Shown: positions 47,101 through 58,748 of the stretch, in pieces
Position numbering within the stretch: the first letter of the stretch is position 1
Layout: the number at the start of each line of letters is the position of its first letter
Assembly (NCBI RefSeq): GCF_963678635.1
Contig: NC_087066.1
Span: 5,485,954-5,549,953 of the forward strand
DNA from: Symsagittifera roscoffensis
Lineage: Eukaryota; Xenacoelomorpha; Acoela; Convolutidae
DNA: 64,000 nucleotides
Direction: 5' to 3'
Position numbers and translations under genes: made by a program
The notes under the pieces: generated by a model
The model's database searches: none
What the model saw: the letters and a program-made list of their open reading frames with translations, nothing else
What the model was told of the DNA's origin: nothing

Positions 47101-50100
47101 TCAAAAAAACTTTGGCTCAGCGGCTTTGGTTTCAATTTCTGTCTGCTGATTTATCGTGCTATGTTTGTGATGTATCGCAAATGGTTTTACGCTCTGTTTC
47201 GCCGCTGTGTGAAAAAGATCAGAAATATACTCGAATTTTTTTTCAAGGTTTCGTACCGCATGGTTAATACTAAAAATGACATATAGACTTATGAAACCGT
47301 CTGATTTCGGAGAAGTTTTTGAAAATTACAATCGCCTTTTTTTCGCTTCCTCGATATTAATGCTTATGCACCAATCCCTGATTTAAACTAGCCAAAGGGT
47401 TCTCGATTAAAAGAGTTCAAGGATATATTTTTTCGGATTGGACAAAATAAATGCATATTTTACTAGGATCACGTAAGTAATAGGGATCACCTAAATTAGG
47501 ATCACGGAAAAAATTCACATCCATCTTGTCGTACAATTTCTAATTGGTGTTTGAACAGTGTTGGTTTAGGACAATCCGGACATAACGAACAAAACTTGAA
47601 ACTGAAAAGGCGTTTTTCTCAAATTGGGTTGATTTTAGACAGGAAATAATCCGGCGAAGTTAGCTGAGACTTAGCGGAGTTTTTAAGATGCGATTTTGCA
47701 AAACTCGAGCACAATATTTTACTCCAAAGCCGATCGTTTCTTGCTTTTTAGTCAATCATAAATTACGCCCAAACTGCCGGATCGATTGTTGACAAAACTA
47801 TATCAAATTGAGCCTGTTGAGTCTTTAATAGCTGAGTCTCCAGTTTTGGTTCAGCGCTAGCACTTGTTCTCGCCGTGGCATCCTCAAATTGACATCATTC
47901 TAGATAAAAATTGAACCTTATTCAAAATATCTCATCAAACTTTTTTGTTTTTGTCTCATTTTCGTTCGGGTAACTTGCCATGATCTGTTTAAGCGTCAAG
48001 GAAAGAAGTTGAAACATTTATTTATTTCGTGTGGTTTTTTCGGAAATTTTTGGTTTGAAGAATTTTTTTTCAATATTCTAAATTAATTTGCATTCTGAAC
48101 GGACATAATTTGATATGAATGATGTTTAGGGGTGACTCTGAAGTGGAGTTGGAGATCAAGATCAGAGAGGAGGCTTGGCTGAGAGAGCAGCAGATGAATG
48201 CCCTCCTGGCAGTGGCCCAGGGATCCAGTCAGAAGCCATACCTGCTCGAGCTGCACCTCACCCACCCCAAGGCAGACAAGGGGGTGCAGCCACTGGTTCT
48301 GGTGGGCAAGGGGGTCACATTCGACTCGGGGGGCATATCGATCAAGCCATCCAAACTCATGGACGTGATGAGGGGGGACATGGGCGGGGCTGCATGTGTG
48401 GCGGCCACTGCTTTGGGGGTAGCTGTTTGTTTGCAGTTTTACAGCCAATTTGATTTTTTTTTGCAAAAACTGATGATGTCTTAAGTAGTCTTCGAAAGGA
48501 AGCACAAACAGTTGAGCTTCAAAGCGAATTTTTTATCCTATCCTAGCAGTTAAGAAATACCGCTTTTGACAAAAAAAAGTACTATTCCTGATTAAAAAAT
48601 TGCGTAGCTCATGTTAGTGCGTAAATTTTCTAGAAAAAAGGTCAAGCCAACCACAGATTTTAACCACTCGTTGTGTGATCCTGATTTTGTCCGGTATAAT
48701 ATGTGAGTGTAATATAAGACTCAAACAGCTCAGAATCGATTAACTCAGAGAGACAACGATATCTAACTTATGGCTAAGTCTCTGCCTCTCAATCGAAAGG
48801 TCGTTGGTTCGAGACCCACTATGCATAGGGAAGAATGTGAGAAGCAAATCGGTTCTCTCTATTTGTTCAGGCGCTGCGTCTCAATGTGTGTGGTCGGGTG
48901 GTGTGTCTAATGGGACTGGTGGAGAACATGCCCAGTGGTGACTCATTCAAACCCGGTGACGTAATCTTCTCCCGCAGTGGACACTCGATCCAAGTGGACA
49001 ACACGGACGCAGAGGGCAGGCTTGTGCTCGCTGATCTACTGGGTAAGCTATTGCAACAGCAACCAAAACTCGTGAAGTGGGGAGCGGTGGTGAAGTGGTT
49101 ACGTCTCGGCTTCTCAATCGAGAGGTCGGATGTTCGAGACCCACCATGATCCGTGCTCGTTAAAAATAACCAAAAAAAGTTCATGTAGTTCTTAAGCAGG
49201 GGCACAACAGCGGTTCTCCGCGTAGAGCTGAACAGCTTGTATAGTGGTCTTTTCCCTTGTGGATAAACTGTCATAAATTGACTTCACCTTCCAAAAAATA
49301 GCTCAGCTTAAACTAGTGATCATACGGCGCAAATTTTCAAAGATTCACTTAGGGCGCATGGCCAGTTGGATCTGTATTGGGTTTTAGTGGAGCTCAGAAA
49401 ATTTGATTTGTCGACCTAGAAAAAACGAAAAACGATTTTAAAAAATCTTTTCCCTCACAAAAATTACCTCCAATTGTCACTGGACCTTAAAGTAAGTTAG
49501 CTTGGAAAAAGTATGTTTCTTTCAAAATTAGAAAGTTTCTCCGACAACGTGCTGCTGATGTTACTTGCTCCATGAACATTTTGTTTAATATCTGTCGACA
49601 TTAAGCACGAATTGTGAGCGGTGTTTTCTGGTTGACTTGTGTATGTATATTGTGTGCATGTGTTTTGTGTGTAGACTACAGCGAAGTGTGGCAGCCCAGT
49701 GCAGTGGTGGATGTGGCCACTCTGACCCTGGCAGTGGAAGTGGCTCTGGGTGCTGCATTCACTGGCGTATTCACCACTACCAACAAACTATTCGACCTAC
49801 TCAGGTGAGGCGAAACATGAGGACATGACAAAAGGGGAGGCGAGATGAGTAAGTCAACATCTATGGTTATCTTCGAGGAAAAAAATAGAGGCTGTTTTTC
49901 TAGTTAATTTCCAAGTATAAACCCTTGTAATGATTACATAAGCATAGCTTGTGTTATACTATGAACTTTCTTTTTTTTTAACCTAAGTCGCAAATATTGT
50001 TGCGACAAAATGTGTTCTTTTTGAAAGTGTTCATTTTGATCAAAAATCAGCCATTAAGTACAGCCAATGCAAAGGATATTAACACAGGCTATTATATTAC

Positions 50101-51938
50101 AAATAACACTTAAGCTTCAAGGTATCATGGATCTTAGCGTAGAGGTAGAGAAGGAGACCAGCAACAAAATTAGAGGGTTCGAACCTGGGCTCTATAAATT
50201 GAGGCATGTTAGTTGGCAAATATAAATTGAGGCATGTTAGTTGGCAAATTTCTTTTTTTTTTCAAATTGACTGGTACTCTAAATGCGTCACTTAGCAATT
50301 AAGTAGACTCATAATTGGAATGCTTCTTTTAAGAAATTTTGTAGACTCAAAGTTTTACTCATTCAGTTTTTCCCAGTAGCGTTATCGGTCATATTTTTGC
50401 TTGTGTATGCGAAGTGCAACTTCGCCTCTGTGTAAAAGTCATGAAATCCTCCTAGTAGCTAACCCAGAATGATCGAAAAATCAGATACATTCAAAAGCAA
50501 CGGTTTCAGCGAAACGAAATTTGTCGAATAATCTTATTTTTCAATTTTTTATTATCTACCCTGAAACCTAACCTATGGTACTAATCCTCGTAGTGACTCA
50601 TCGAAGTTTTTGAGATAAAAAATAAACTCGGACCAAGTGAAAATTACATTAGAGAGATCGTTTACTCGTTTAAAATCATTTTTCAGCCGCTAAGAATCCA
50701 GCATTATGTTTGTTGGTTTTACTGCTAGAGTGCCATTTATTTAGTGTGGTGGTCGTTCTCTTGGTTAATATAAGGGGGGAAATATTCGCGTGGGCGGGAA
50801 AAAAATGTAACTTTCGTTATCAGCGATGTCCAGTTAAAAAGGTAGAACCGATTTTTTAACATATAACTAATAATTTTTTTTTCGGCCCAAATCGATTTAA
50901 CCAATTTTGCTTTTAAACATTGATAAAACAAATTATAAATACATTCTTTTTTATTGTAAATGAGGCAAGCTTTAAAAGTATTCGGAACAAGAATTTGGCG
51001 GACGATATCAAATGGGATCAACCGTACAATCTCTCCTCCCATCCCCCCTGATGACCTACCGTAGAAAGCCCTTCCCAACCATATATTAAATCTGAAAATT
51101 GATTCTGTATAAATTATACTTTTCATGAAATCGCGCAAATAAAAATGGTTTATAAAATTTTGTATGCGAGGTCGAGGTTGTAATTGTATACTGGTAATTG
51201 CTTAGATTAATGTTTCATTTCATTGTTTTCAGTAATTTTGAATGAGCTATTCTCAAAGTTAGATCATGAAAAATCCATATTTTCTCTCCCATTGTATTAA
51301 ATTGCCAAAATTGCAACTTATTAATCGATGGAGGACGACTTAGTGAAGGTTTGGTGTGGCGCTGAAAAAAAAACGATTTCTTGGCCTTACTTAGATTCAA
51401 AATGCACTCCTGAAAAGCTAATATATGGTCCAGTTTTAATTGGTTAAAAAAGACCGGTATGTAACCAAATTGGTTGAACCAATTGGTTATTGGTTAAATC
51501 AGTTTAACAAACCATTTTTTTAACCAATTGGTTAAACCAATTGTTAAACAAATGGTTACTTTGGACATCACTGTTCGTTATATTGTTTATCAAATGAGCT
51601 TTCTGACTCTTTTTACGGTTAAATATTTTGTTTTCTGCAGGAAATCTGGCAGTTCCACTGGCGATCAAGTGTGGCGACTGCCCCTCAGTCCCCTCTTCAC
51701 CCGACAAGTGTCCAACTCCCCCCTAGCCGACCTGAACAACTCACCCGGCCTCAGAGGAGGGGGAGCGTGCACTGCTGCCGCTTTTCTATCCCACTTTGTC
51801 AAGTGTCCTTCATGGGCCCATTTGGACATCGGGGGTGTGTTTGAGAATAAAAACGAAGTGCAGTATCTGTCCAAAGGGATGTCGGGCAGACCAACGAGGA
51901 CTCTGATACAGTTTTGCAGGAACTATTTTTCGCCTTGA
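44129..51938 (+). CDS. LAP3: Cytosol (leucyl) aminopeptidase, M17 family, 7 exons
   Basis: Proposed exons: 44129-44433, 45227-45462, 45628-45799, 48130-48418, 48871-49042, 49675-49804, 51641-51938. Phases agree throughout and give 533 residues (human LAP3: 519). The enzyme removes N-terminal residues from peptides using two metal ions. Active-site segments are intact: [15 protein letters not shown] (Lys, Asp, Lys), [23 protein letters not shown] (Asp, Glu, Arg) and [13 protein letters not shown] at the C-terminus. The first residues ([20 protein letters not shown]) are basic and may be a targeting sequence, followed by RLSSSDASK as in LAP3. Intron 1 uses a GC-AG pair; the others are GT-AG. 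Introns hold SINE-like repeats. No clear AATAAA follows the TGA. Confidence 0.93.
44434..45226 (+). other. GC-AG intron (intron 1 of the aminopeptidase)
   Basis: The donor reads TATCAG|GCAAGA and the acceptor TTTTTTTTTCAG|CCTGG. Joining gives Ser-Leu across the border in phase 2 and a continuous protein matching the family. The remaining donor consensus is strong, as is usual for GC donors. Confidence 0.75.
45847..46205 (+). repeat. tRNA-derived SINE-like repeat, copy 1 (intron 3)
   Basis: A block starting ATTAGTACGAACC and continuing through GTTCATTGAAAGTGGAAAG and TATAATCACGATCTAGCATT is shared with 55972-56190. Inside, 46015-46080 looks tRNA-derived: A box near GGTGGTTAAAGTG and B box GATCGAATCC. 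It ends with a module TTGTCGTGTTCTCGTTAG... GCCTCTGTGTA. Confidence 0.75.
46330..46400 (+). repeat. tRNA-like SINE head
   Basis: TGGCGTAGAGTTAGCACCTC and GGTTTGAACCTGACCGG have the spacing of the A and B boxes of an RNA polymerase III promoter. No acceptor stem pairs, so it is not a tRNA gene. It lies in aminopeptidase intron 3. Confidence 0.55.
48768..48840 (+). repeat. tRNA-like SINE head next to exon 5
   Basis: A box-like TGGCTAAGTCTCTGCCTCTC and B box GGTTCGAGACCC. It ends about 30 bp before the exon 5 acceptor. It resembles the repeat at 49080-49150 (both with TCTCAATCGA-AGGTCG). Confidence 0.6.
49080..49150 (+). repeat. tRNA-like SINE head just after exon 5
   Basis: GGTGGTGAAGTGGTTACGTC, CTTCTCAATCGAGAGGTCGG and TGTTCGAGACCC give A box, anticodon-arm-like hairpin and B box. 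The acceptor arm does not close, so this is a SINE rather than a tRNA gene. It starts about 40 bp after the exon 5 donor. Confidence 0.6.
50125..50248 (+). repeat. tRNA-like SINE with duplicated 28-bp tail
   Basis: TTAGCGTAGAGGTAGAGAAG and GGGTTCGAACCTGGGCTC are A and B boxes. The tail TATAAATTGAGGCATGTTAG plus eight bases is written twice (50193 and 50221), followed by a T/C tract. Located in aminopeptidase intron 6. Confidence 0.65.
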
Positions 51939-53027
51939 ACGATTTTGTTGCAATGTTCAATTGAAAACTTATTGTGCTTTTCCGAAGAGCAGTACATGAA
52001 AAACAAAGTTACTCATGACTGTCTGTCTAATGATGATCTATGAAATTATTTGTCACTCGTCATTTTGATGCTTAAACGTGAAAAATGCTATTAAATTCTG
52101 CCCCAAACCTGTAATAAGTTTGGTTTGAAATTTACTTTTTCACTCCTAACTTTTATTAGGAGGTAATTTGAAGAACGAATATTGATAAAAACTAAAAAAT
52201 ACAAAAGAACAAGAATAGCCGGATGCTGTACAAATAGCGCAGAATATTCTGACCTCGCAAACTTTTATAACAAAATATAAAAAAAAGAAAAAATTTGTGA
52301 AAGGATATTGAATAAGTTAATGGGCCATAAAAACCAATTGATAATAGATAATGTATTGGAAAAATGGCAACTTAGAGTAGATCTTTGATCCCAAATTTCC
52401 TGTCTGAAAAACGAGAAAAAAAGGAGATCAGTTTTTCGAAACACTGAGACTTGGCAATTTTTTGAGACGGAAACTTTTTGATTCTTTAAGAATCCGATTA
52501 ACGGCAAAAAAACGAACCTATACCATTGGTGGTTAGAACAAAAACTGCGTTTTCAGTTTTACAAATTTCTATGAAACCATATTTAAAACAATTGTTTAAC
52601 GAGGGCACATGAATTTTGGTCTGAGATATTTTGTTTGTATTCCACTCAGAGCTACAGGAACAGAAAATCATTGGGTCCTGAGTTATTTTTATGGCGATGC
52701 AAGAAATGGTATTTTTAGTCTAAGTTTCTCCGTATTTATTGCTCATTTTCTCGTTAAATTGAATATCATCATTATAACAGCTTCTTTGTTCAAACAGTGA
52801 GCTTGCAGTTTTTGTTACACGAAAAAAACTGAGCGGACTTAACAGTCAATTTATTCATTGTAAATGTTAGATCTGAATTGATTTCAGATATCATAGCTGA
52901 AGCCCCTTCATTCAAACAATTATTTGCTTTGATCGGCTAAAATACTCATTTTATCACTTTGTTATTGATTACAAAAAAGAGTTATTTGTGTAATTGATAG
53001 AATTATCAAGAGAGAGATAATTGAATT
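51939..53027. other. Intergenic region between the two aminopeptidase genes
   Basis: About 1.1 kb, AT-rich, with no recognisable coding sequence. It should contain the 3' end of the first gene and the promoter of the second, but I could not assign a poly(A) signal or TATA box. Confidence 0.6.
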
Positions 53028-56000
53028 ATGAAGCTTCCGATGGATATCAAGCTGGCCCGTCTTCGTGAACTGATGAAGACAGCTTCGCCGACACTATCCA
53101 AAGGTCAAGGTCAGATCTCCCTTACAAATTAGTTCCCTGTCAAATGCAAAGGAATTGGAACCTTGAAATTTTTCCCGGGTGTTATCAACTGAACCATATG
53201 TCCGGCCAAATGGCTGGTTGTTGCGCTAGAAGTAAGGCAGACTCTTCCAACCACGGTATTACACGGAGAATTTTTCTTAAAAAAACCACAAAAATTTTTT
53301 TTGTTCTTTTCTTGAGCATTTTTGGCCACACCGAACGAATTGAAAGGATCTCAATTCTTCTTAAAAGTGAGTTTAGGTCCGGGGTGGCCTTCTCATAGAG
53401 TAATTTTGGATAGGGTACACCGTCTGCTCGTCACGCTATCTTATTTTCGGCCGGATAGATTCGTGCAACTTCTTAGTCTAATACCAATCCTAATCTTACT
53501 CCTATATCTCCTTGTCTCAATAGATCTAGTATATACTGTTATTCTTGCGAGGTTAGAGGAGAGGAAGACAACTGCTTTCTAAGTTAGATAATTTTTTCTC
53601 TGGCTGAACTATAAATAGTTTCAGCTTTACAAATTACCATAACTTTCAGTAATGGATCATGATGGGTTAGTTCTAAATACATGTTTTAAAGATTCCAAAA
53701 GCTTGAAAATGATGTGACACGGACCTTTCAAACAGCAGAGAATTATTATGGTAGATATTGTCTGCAAAGTGGAAGTATTGAGAATAATCTTACTCGAAGC
53801 CAAGATAACTTTTTGAAAGATGTTTTTTGTTATCTGAAGTTTGTCTGCAAAGACTTCAATATGATAATGATGTGCGGGCGTTTTATTAGCTTATATATTC
53901 ACCAAATGACATTGCCGAAAAACCTGTAATTAAAGTGTATTCTCTGCTTCCTGGTGTTTACTATTTAGTCATATGCGAAAGTAGCCTAAACCAAGCAGCA
54001 GTAATTTAGTGGATACAACATGCGACTCTTGGTCCTTTTATTTTCGAACGTTTTATTTTCGTATATTTACATTTGCCGTTAGACTTTTCTCAACGTCCCT
54101 ATACGTTAGCAAGCGTTATCAAATCGGAACAAAGACTCCGTTAACCATGTTTTTTCCCTGTGTTATTTCCATTTTAAATGCCCATGATATCTTCTTAAAT
54201 ATTAAATGAAAGTCGGAATGCGCTATGGACGCAATGTGTAACTGAACACAATGCTTAAGAGTTATTAGGAGACAATTTTTATAAGGCTATCGAGCGTAAC
54301 GTTTAAGAATCATTCAGAGGAAGATGAACTCGATAATACTTCAAGGCTATAGACAGTACATGCGTAATTTTTGTCCAAAATGTTGCGTTCACTGATGCAT
54401 TTCAGCCTGAAATGAATCACTTAAAAACAGCAACCTCAATGCAAAGATCGAAAGTTTTTACGAACCGATTCGGTCTATGAAATAACTTGGAATAGTTCCA
54501 CGTTTCATAGCTTCAAAAGCTTGCTTGGAAAACTTGAAACGTTTCGCGAACCGATTTGGTCCAATAAATGACTTGAAATATTGCAAAGTTTCTTCGCTTG
54601 TTCAAAAAACGTAAAGGTTTTTGCGAAGCGATTCAGTCTATGAAGAAAGTTGAAATATTTCAAACTTTCATAGCTTCAAAAGCTTGCTTAGAAAAACTTA
54701 AATTTTTCGCGAACCAATTCAGTCTATGAAATGAAAATGTCGTAGTTTTCAAGTTTCGAATAGCTTCAACGTTTCAATTTGCTTGCTTAGACAAGTTTTT
54801 GTGAACCGATTTGTTTTCTTTAAATATCTTGAATTATGTCAAAGTTTTGTAGCTTGAACTGCTTGCTGTGGAAAATTTCAACTTATAGCAAAAGCGATTC
54901 GGTCTAAGATATAGCTTGGATTTTTGAAGTTCCTTGCTCCATTAGTTCGCGCAAAAAAATTTAATTCAAAAACTGCGAAAAACCTCGAAATCACTTGAAA
55001 AGCCTCAACAGAAAACAGTTTGCCATCCGCTTCGTTTTTTTGAACTAACTTGAAATTTTAAAAGTTTCATAGCTTTAATAGCTTCGCTTGAAAACTGTAC
55101 TTTTTGCGAATTGATTCGCTCTTTGAAACAACTGGAAATATTTCAATGTTTTATCGCTTGAAAAGGTTCCATTCAAAAACCCTAATTTGTACTATCCGAT
55201 TTGCTTCATGAAACATTTTGAAATATTTCAAAGTTTCATAGTTTGATTAGCTTGCTTATAAAAACCTCCAATTTTTCGGGAACTGATTTGTTCTATGAAA
55301 CATAAATTTTTCAAACCGATTTACGATATGGTTTAACTTGAAATTGTTCAAAGTTTCTTTGCTTGGTTACCTTGATCAGAAAAACAATTAATTTTTTGCG
55401 AGCCAATTGATTAGTGGAGGCGGGCTTGCTAATTAACCTAAATCAGCTGGCGAGTGTATTGTTATTATACTTTCCGCCAGTACTCTTCTTTTAAAGGCAA
55501 CTCGCAAAACTCGAAAATTTTTGGCATTTTAATAGCACATGCTGCATCCGCTTTATTGGCGACTAGTACTTCAGACTTTGAGCCAGTATGCCTCAGGTTG
55601 CACATAACTATAATTTTACTGGCAGGTTATAATCTTAAGAAAAATTTTTTCACACAAGCGAGCAGTTAATTTATAAGTACGGATCTTGTTATCTATTACC
55701 CCTCTTTTTCGATTTTCAGAAATTCAACTTTGGCTGCCCACATTTTCAAGAGCTTACCACAATTTCAGAAAATATATTTAATTAATTTTTTTAAATAGTT
55801 ATTATATAAATAGTGAGTAATACAAATACGAACGCGCGAAAATGAAAACCAAATTAATTGCTGACATTTTTGAAATGCATAATTTATACGTTAATGGTTA
55901 TCAAAATTGAGACATGGATAGGGGGAACTAGTTAACAAGGTCCACTAGGGGGGAATGGTTAACAAGATCCATTAGTACGAACCTTCTTTTTTCTAACCTT

Positions 56001-57007
56001 ACTCTCAAATAAAAGTGTTCATTGAAATTGGAAAGGGTTCACTTATTTGGTGGCATTTTTGCTATAATCACGATCTAGCATTGGAAATTTCATAGCATCT
56101 ATTATCTGTGGCTGGTATGTGCGATCAATTAAGTCACGTGGCTCAATGGTTAGTGCTTGAGACTCAAAATTTCTAGGTCGCAGACCGAATCCGAGACGTA
56201 GCCGATTTTTTACTAATTCGAGGCTCATTTCTACTTCTTCTTGATTCACGGGTAGATTCTGAAGCAAGATTTTACACAGAGGCGGAGCTTCGCTTCGCAA
56301 ACGCTAGCGAGAACACGACAAAAAATCAGCTCTATAAAGTTCAATATGTTTTTTGGCTTTTCAACAGTCGCACCACCAGATTAAAGTTAAATTTTTTTGT
56401 GTAACTATTGGTTTTCAAAGTTGTATTTGAGGACGAAATTCACCGGTTTCTGCTAAGATTTTTTGTAATGTTTTATGTTAAAGTTATTATGATAACCGAA
56501 GTTACTTCGGCTCTTTTCCAGTTTCTCCCATTTCAAATTCCATTTCGATAAGTTTGTTTCCCGTTGCGTTATCTTAATGCAATGAAATTTGGCATGGTGA
56601 ACAAACTGACGACTGTGAACAGATTTGATCTGCCTGCTTCACAGCATTTCGCCGTAATAATACGTTAAAAAACTTCAAAATCTTTTGAAAAGTGGAGCGG
56701 GGGGGGGAGTGGGTGGAAAAGAGCCGTTACTGCACTAATCCTTCATCATTTCTTCCAGTCAAAAAAAGCTTCGGAACTTCCTAAATTGGAGAAAAAACTA
56801 AAGTATAACGTGAATAGAAGTAAAGAGAGTGAGTTGGTTGTTTCAGGCGACCAAGAGAGTGGTGGCGGCGGTGTTGGACTGAGTGCCTATGTAGTGCCGA
56901 GTGAAGATGCACACCAGTCGGAGTACACAGCTGCCCCCCACAAGAGGAGACAGTTCATCAGTGGGTTCACAGGCAGTGCCGCCACAGCTGTCATTACTAT
57001 GGACAAG
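53028..57007 (+). CDS. XPNPEP1: Xaa-Pro aminopeptidase 1-like, first two exons (partial)
   Basis: Exon 1 runs from ATG 53028 to 53103 (or 53109; both give phase 1) and encodes [20 protein letters not shown]. Exon 2, 56847-57007, follows TTTCAG and encodes [20 protein letters not shown] and [15 protein letters not shown], the hallmark start of the creatinase N-terminal domain of aminopeptidase P, ending at the donor AAG|GTCAGT. Enzymes of this family remove the residue before proline and are cytosolic when no signal peptide is present, as here. The next family motif (WTDGRYF) is not seen before 64000, so the rest lies beyond the window or the locus is broken. Gly-rich GGGGVG before the domain is unusual. 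Confidence 0.82.
53110..54440. other. Aminopeptidase P intron 1, first part, no gene seen
   Basis: A + strand frame at 53322-53582 ends in a hydrophobic stretch [20 protein letters not shown], but no family is recognised and no splice context supports it. The remainder is AT-rich without motifs. Confidence 0.4.
54440..55410. repeat. Degenerate tandem repeat of about 85 bp in intron 1
   Basis: The word CGAACCGATT (with variants) recurs at 54461, 54546, 54624, 54709 and 54802, with spacings 85, 78, 85 and 93. Each unit also has CTATGAAAT-ACTTGAAAT, TTTCATAGCTTCAAAAGCTT and GCTT-GAAAA. Similar but weaker units continue to about 55410. Roughly ten to twelve old copies. Confidence 0.85.
55972..56335 (+). 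repeat. tRNA-derived SINE-like repeat, copy 2
   Basis: The first 220 bp match 45847-46090, including the tRNA-like part with A box TGGCTCAATGGTTAGTGC and B box GACCGAATCC. The terminal module (56270-56330) is present in inverted orientation relative to copy 1, reading ACACAGAGGCGGAGCTTCGC ... GAGAACACGAC. Confidence 0.75.
56509..56725. mobile_element. hAT-like MITE, copy A
   Basis: Terminal inverted repeats GGCTCTTTTCCA and GGAAAAGAGCC, 217 bp, with C-runs and G-runs just inside. Flanks GTTACTTC (56501-56508) and GTTACTGC (56726-56733) form an 8-bp target duplication with one mismatch. It lies shortly before aminopeptidase P exon 2. Confidence 0.85.
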
Positions 57008-57828
57008 GTCAGTCGGTGTTGTTCTATAATGAAATGGGGAGAATTTGGGGGTGGTAGCTTTCCCAGTTCCACCCTCCACCCCTTTCATATTTTCTGAATT
57101 CAACATCAGAAAGCAGCAGTTTGATGGTGTAACGAGGGGTGAAAAATTGTTCACGTTATCCAAGTGTTACAAAAATTAGCATGCGAGTTAATTTGACCAT
57201 GACAAAAACAGATTTGATTTTCATGTTTAACCTTGTAAAACCCTTCGTGATACCATAATATTGATGCTTATTTGAGGTGGGGTTCGGAGTGGGTAAAATT
57301 GTGCTGAGTCCAGAGAATATCGTAATTAGATATACTTAAGGTACACGTGTATATTTGAAATCTTTACGAAATATAAAACCAGCAGTTAATTATTCAACCA
57401 AATTTTAACTGCCCAACGACTTAATTTATTACAAACAGCGACTCAATATTACGATATTTGCATTAAAAATCTTCGTTATTATTTTGATATCATTCTATTA
57501 TGGATGAAATGGCGTTCAAGAAATCCAGACTTTCGAGTGATTTAACTGCAAAGGGTCAGAGAAAACATCCGGAATAATTGTTTGTTTTAGTCCAATTCGC
57601 TGCTGTCTATTCAATGACTCACACCAATTATGTAGCCCCATTGACCCTACTCCAATGACCTAAAACATGCCCGTAGTTAGAGCCTTATTACTTAAAGACT
57701 GTAAAAAACTTTAAATTGAATAACTGCATGGCCTGATCCTTTTTGCTGCACTACTTACTATCGTTGGTACTATATTCTCTGCCATATAAACGGATATAAA
57801 TTACTGCAGTTTATTCACTATTTTTTGC

Positions 57829-57870
57829 GGCTCTTTTCCACCCCCCCCCCCCCCTCTATATTTCAAACTA
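57829..57870. mobile_element. MITE left end without an assigned right end
   Basis: GGCTCTTTTCCA followed by a run of 14 C. Copy B is inserted 42 bp further. A degenerate right end near 58232-58252 (GGAAAAGCGCC) is possible, but the flanks do not match. Confidence 0.5.
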
Positions 57871-58074
57871 GGCTCTTTTTCCTTCCCCCCCCCCACTTGC
57901 AAATTTTTACATGTAAAATTGTTGACCACATTTGTCCGATTGTTATGAAAATTTACATACAAACTAATAAGGCCACGACAAACATATTTGGTCTTCATAC
58001 TCAACCTCGTAAAACCACTCGTTACACTAATAAGTTGAAACTGGCGTGAGGTGGGGGGAAAAGGAAAAAGAGCC
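57871..58074. mobile_element. hAT-like MITE, copy B
   Basis: Ends GGCTCTTTTTCC and GGAAAAAGAGCC, 204 bp, flanked by a perfect 8-bp target duplication TCAAACTA (57863-57870 and 58075-58082). Confidence 0.92.
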
Positions 58075-58384
58075 TCAAACTACTTTAACATTGTCATAAT
58101 ACAATAAAATTGCATGGTGAACAAACTAACAATTGTGAACAATTTTGGTCTTCATGATTTACATTGTAAAATTACGCATTTAGCCGTTACAAAACGTAAA
58201 ATGACTATGAAAATGAAAAATATAAAAGGTGAGAGGAAAGTGGAAAAGCGCCTTCCCTTGTTCTCACTTTCACGTTCTATTGGAAAAGGGCCAAAAATAA
58301 AGCTCAATAAGCTCAGCTCCTTTTTTGTGTTTCATCGGATGTTTTCACTGGAACTTAGTAGTTATAATCTACATTACTCTCGTC

Positions 58385-58594
58385 TCGTTCGGATCAGTGT
58401 GGTGTAAATTCAAGCCACTCCGGATCGGACCTCATGTTAAACTGCCTCTGCAAGATTCTCTGGCTTTGTGTCTGACCGAGTTTCAACAACACGTTTTCAA
58501 TACGTATCTCAATTCAACTGTTCCTACTTTTGCGACAGTGCCGACTGAAGCTGCCACTACCGAGCAGACTCCCTCGTTCGCTGCTTCGGGATGA
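58385..58594 (+). CDS. Coding-looking C-terminal fragment, family unknown
   Basis: The frame reads FKPLRIGPHVKLPLQDSLAL and CLTEFQQHVFNTYLNSTVPT, then a Thr/Ala-rich end and a TGA. It has higher GC than its surroundings, and the reading frame closes 16 bp before the target site of MITE copy G. It may be a last exon of an unidentified gene or a remnant of an older transposon. No family is recognised and no acceptor was fixed. Confidence 0.3.
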   Translation, partial: SFGSVWCKFKPLRIGPHVKLPLQDSLALCLTEFQQHVFNTYLNSTVPTFATVPTEAATTEQTPSFAASG

Positions 58595-58748
58595 CTACTA
58601 AAAATGAGTGGAATAATTGGCTCTTTTCCACCCCAGGCATTTTTGAAATTTGCAATTTTTCTAGTTGTTTTACGGCTAAACGCGGTAATTCTGGCTAAAC
58701 GCGTAGTTTTGATGTAAGGTATACAGAACAAATATATTAACAATTTTT

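Noticed and set aside
48083-48505. 140-codon - strand frame
   Set aside because: It is antisense to aminopeptidase exon 4, whose active-site motifs are unmistakable on the + strand.
49080-49150. tRNA gene
   Set aside because: A and B boxes are present but the acceptor stem does not pair and related copies occur nearby, so a SINE head is more likely. The same applies to 46015, 46330, 48768, 50125 and 56145.
53322-53582. Membrane protein gene in intron 1 of aminopeptidase P
   Set aside because: A single hydrophobic stretch in a short frame, without splice context or family similarity.
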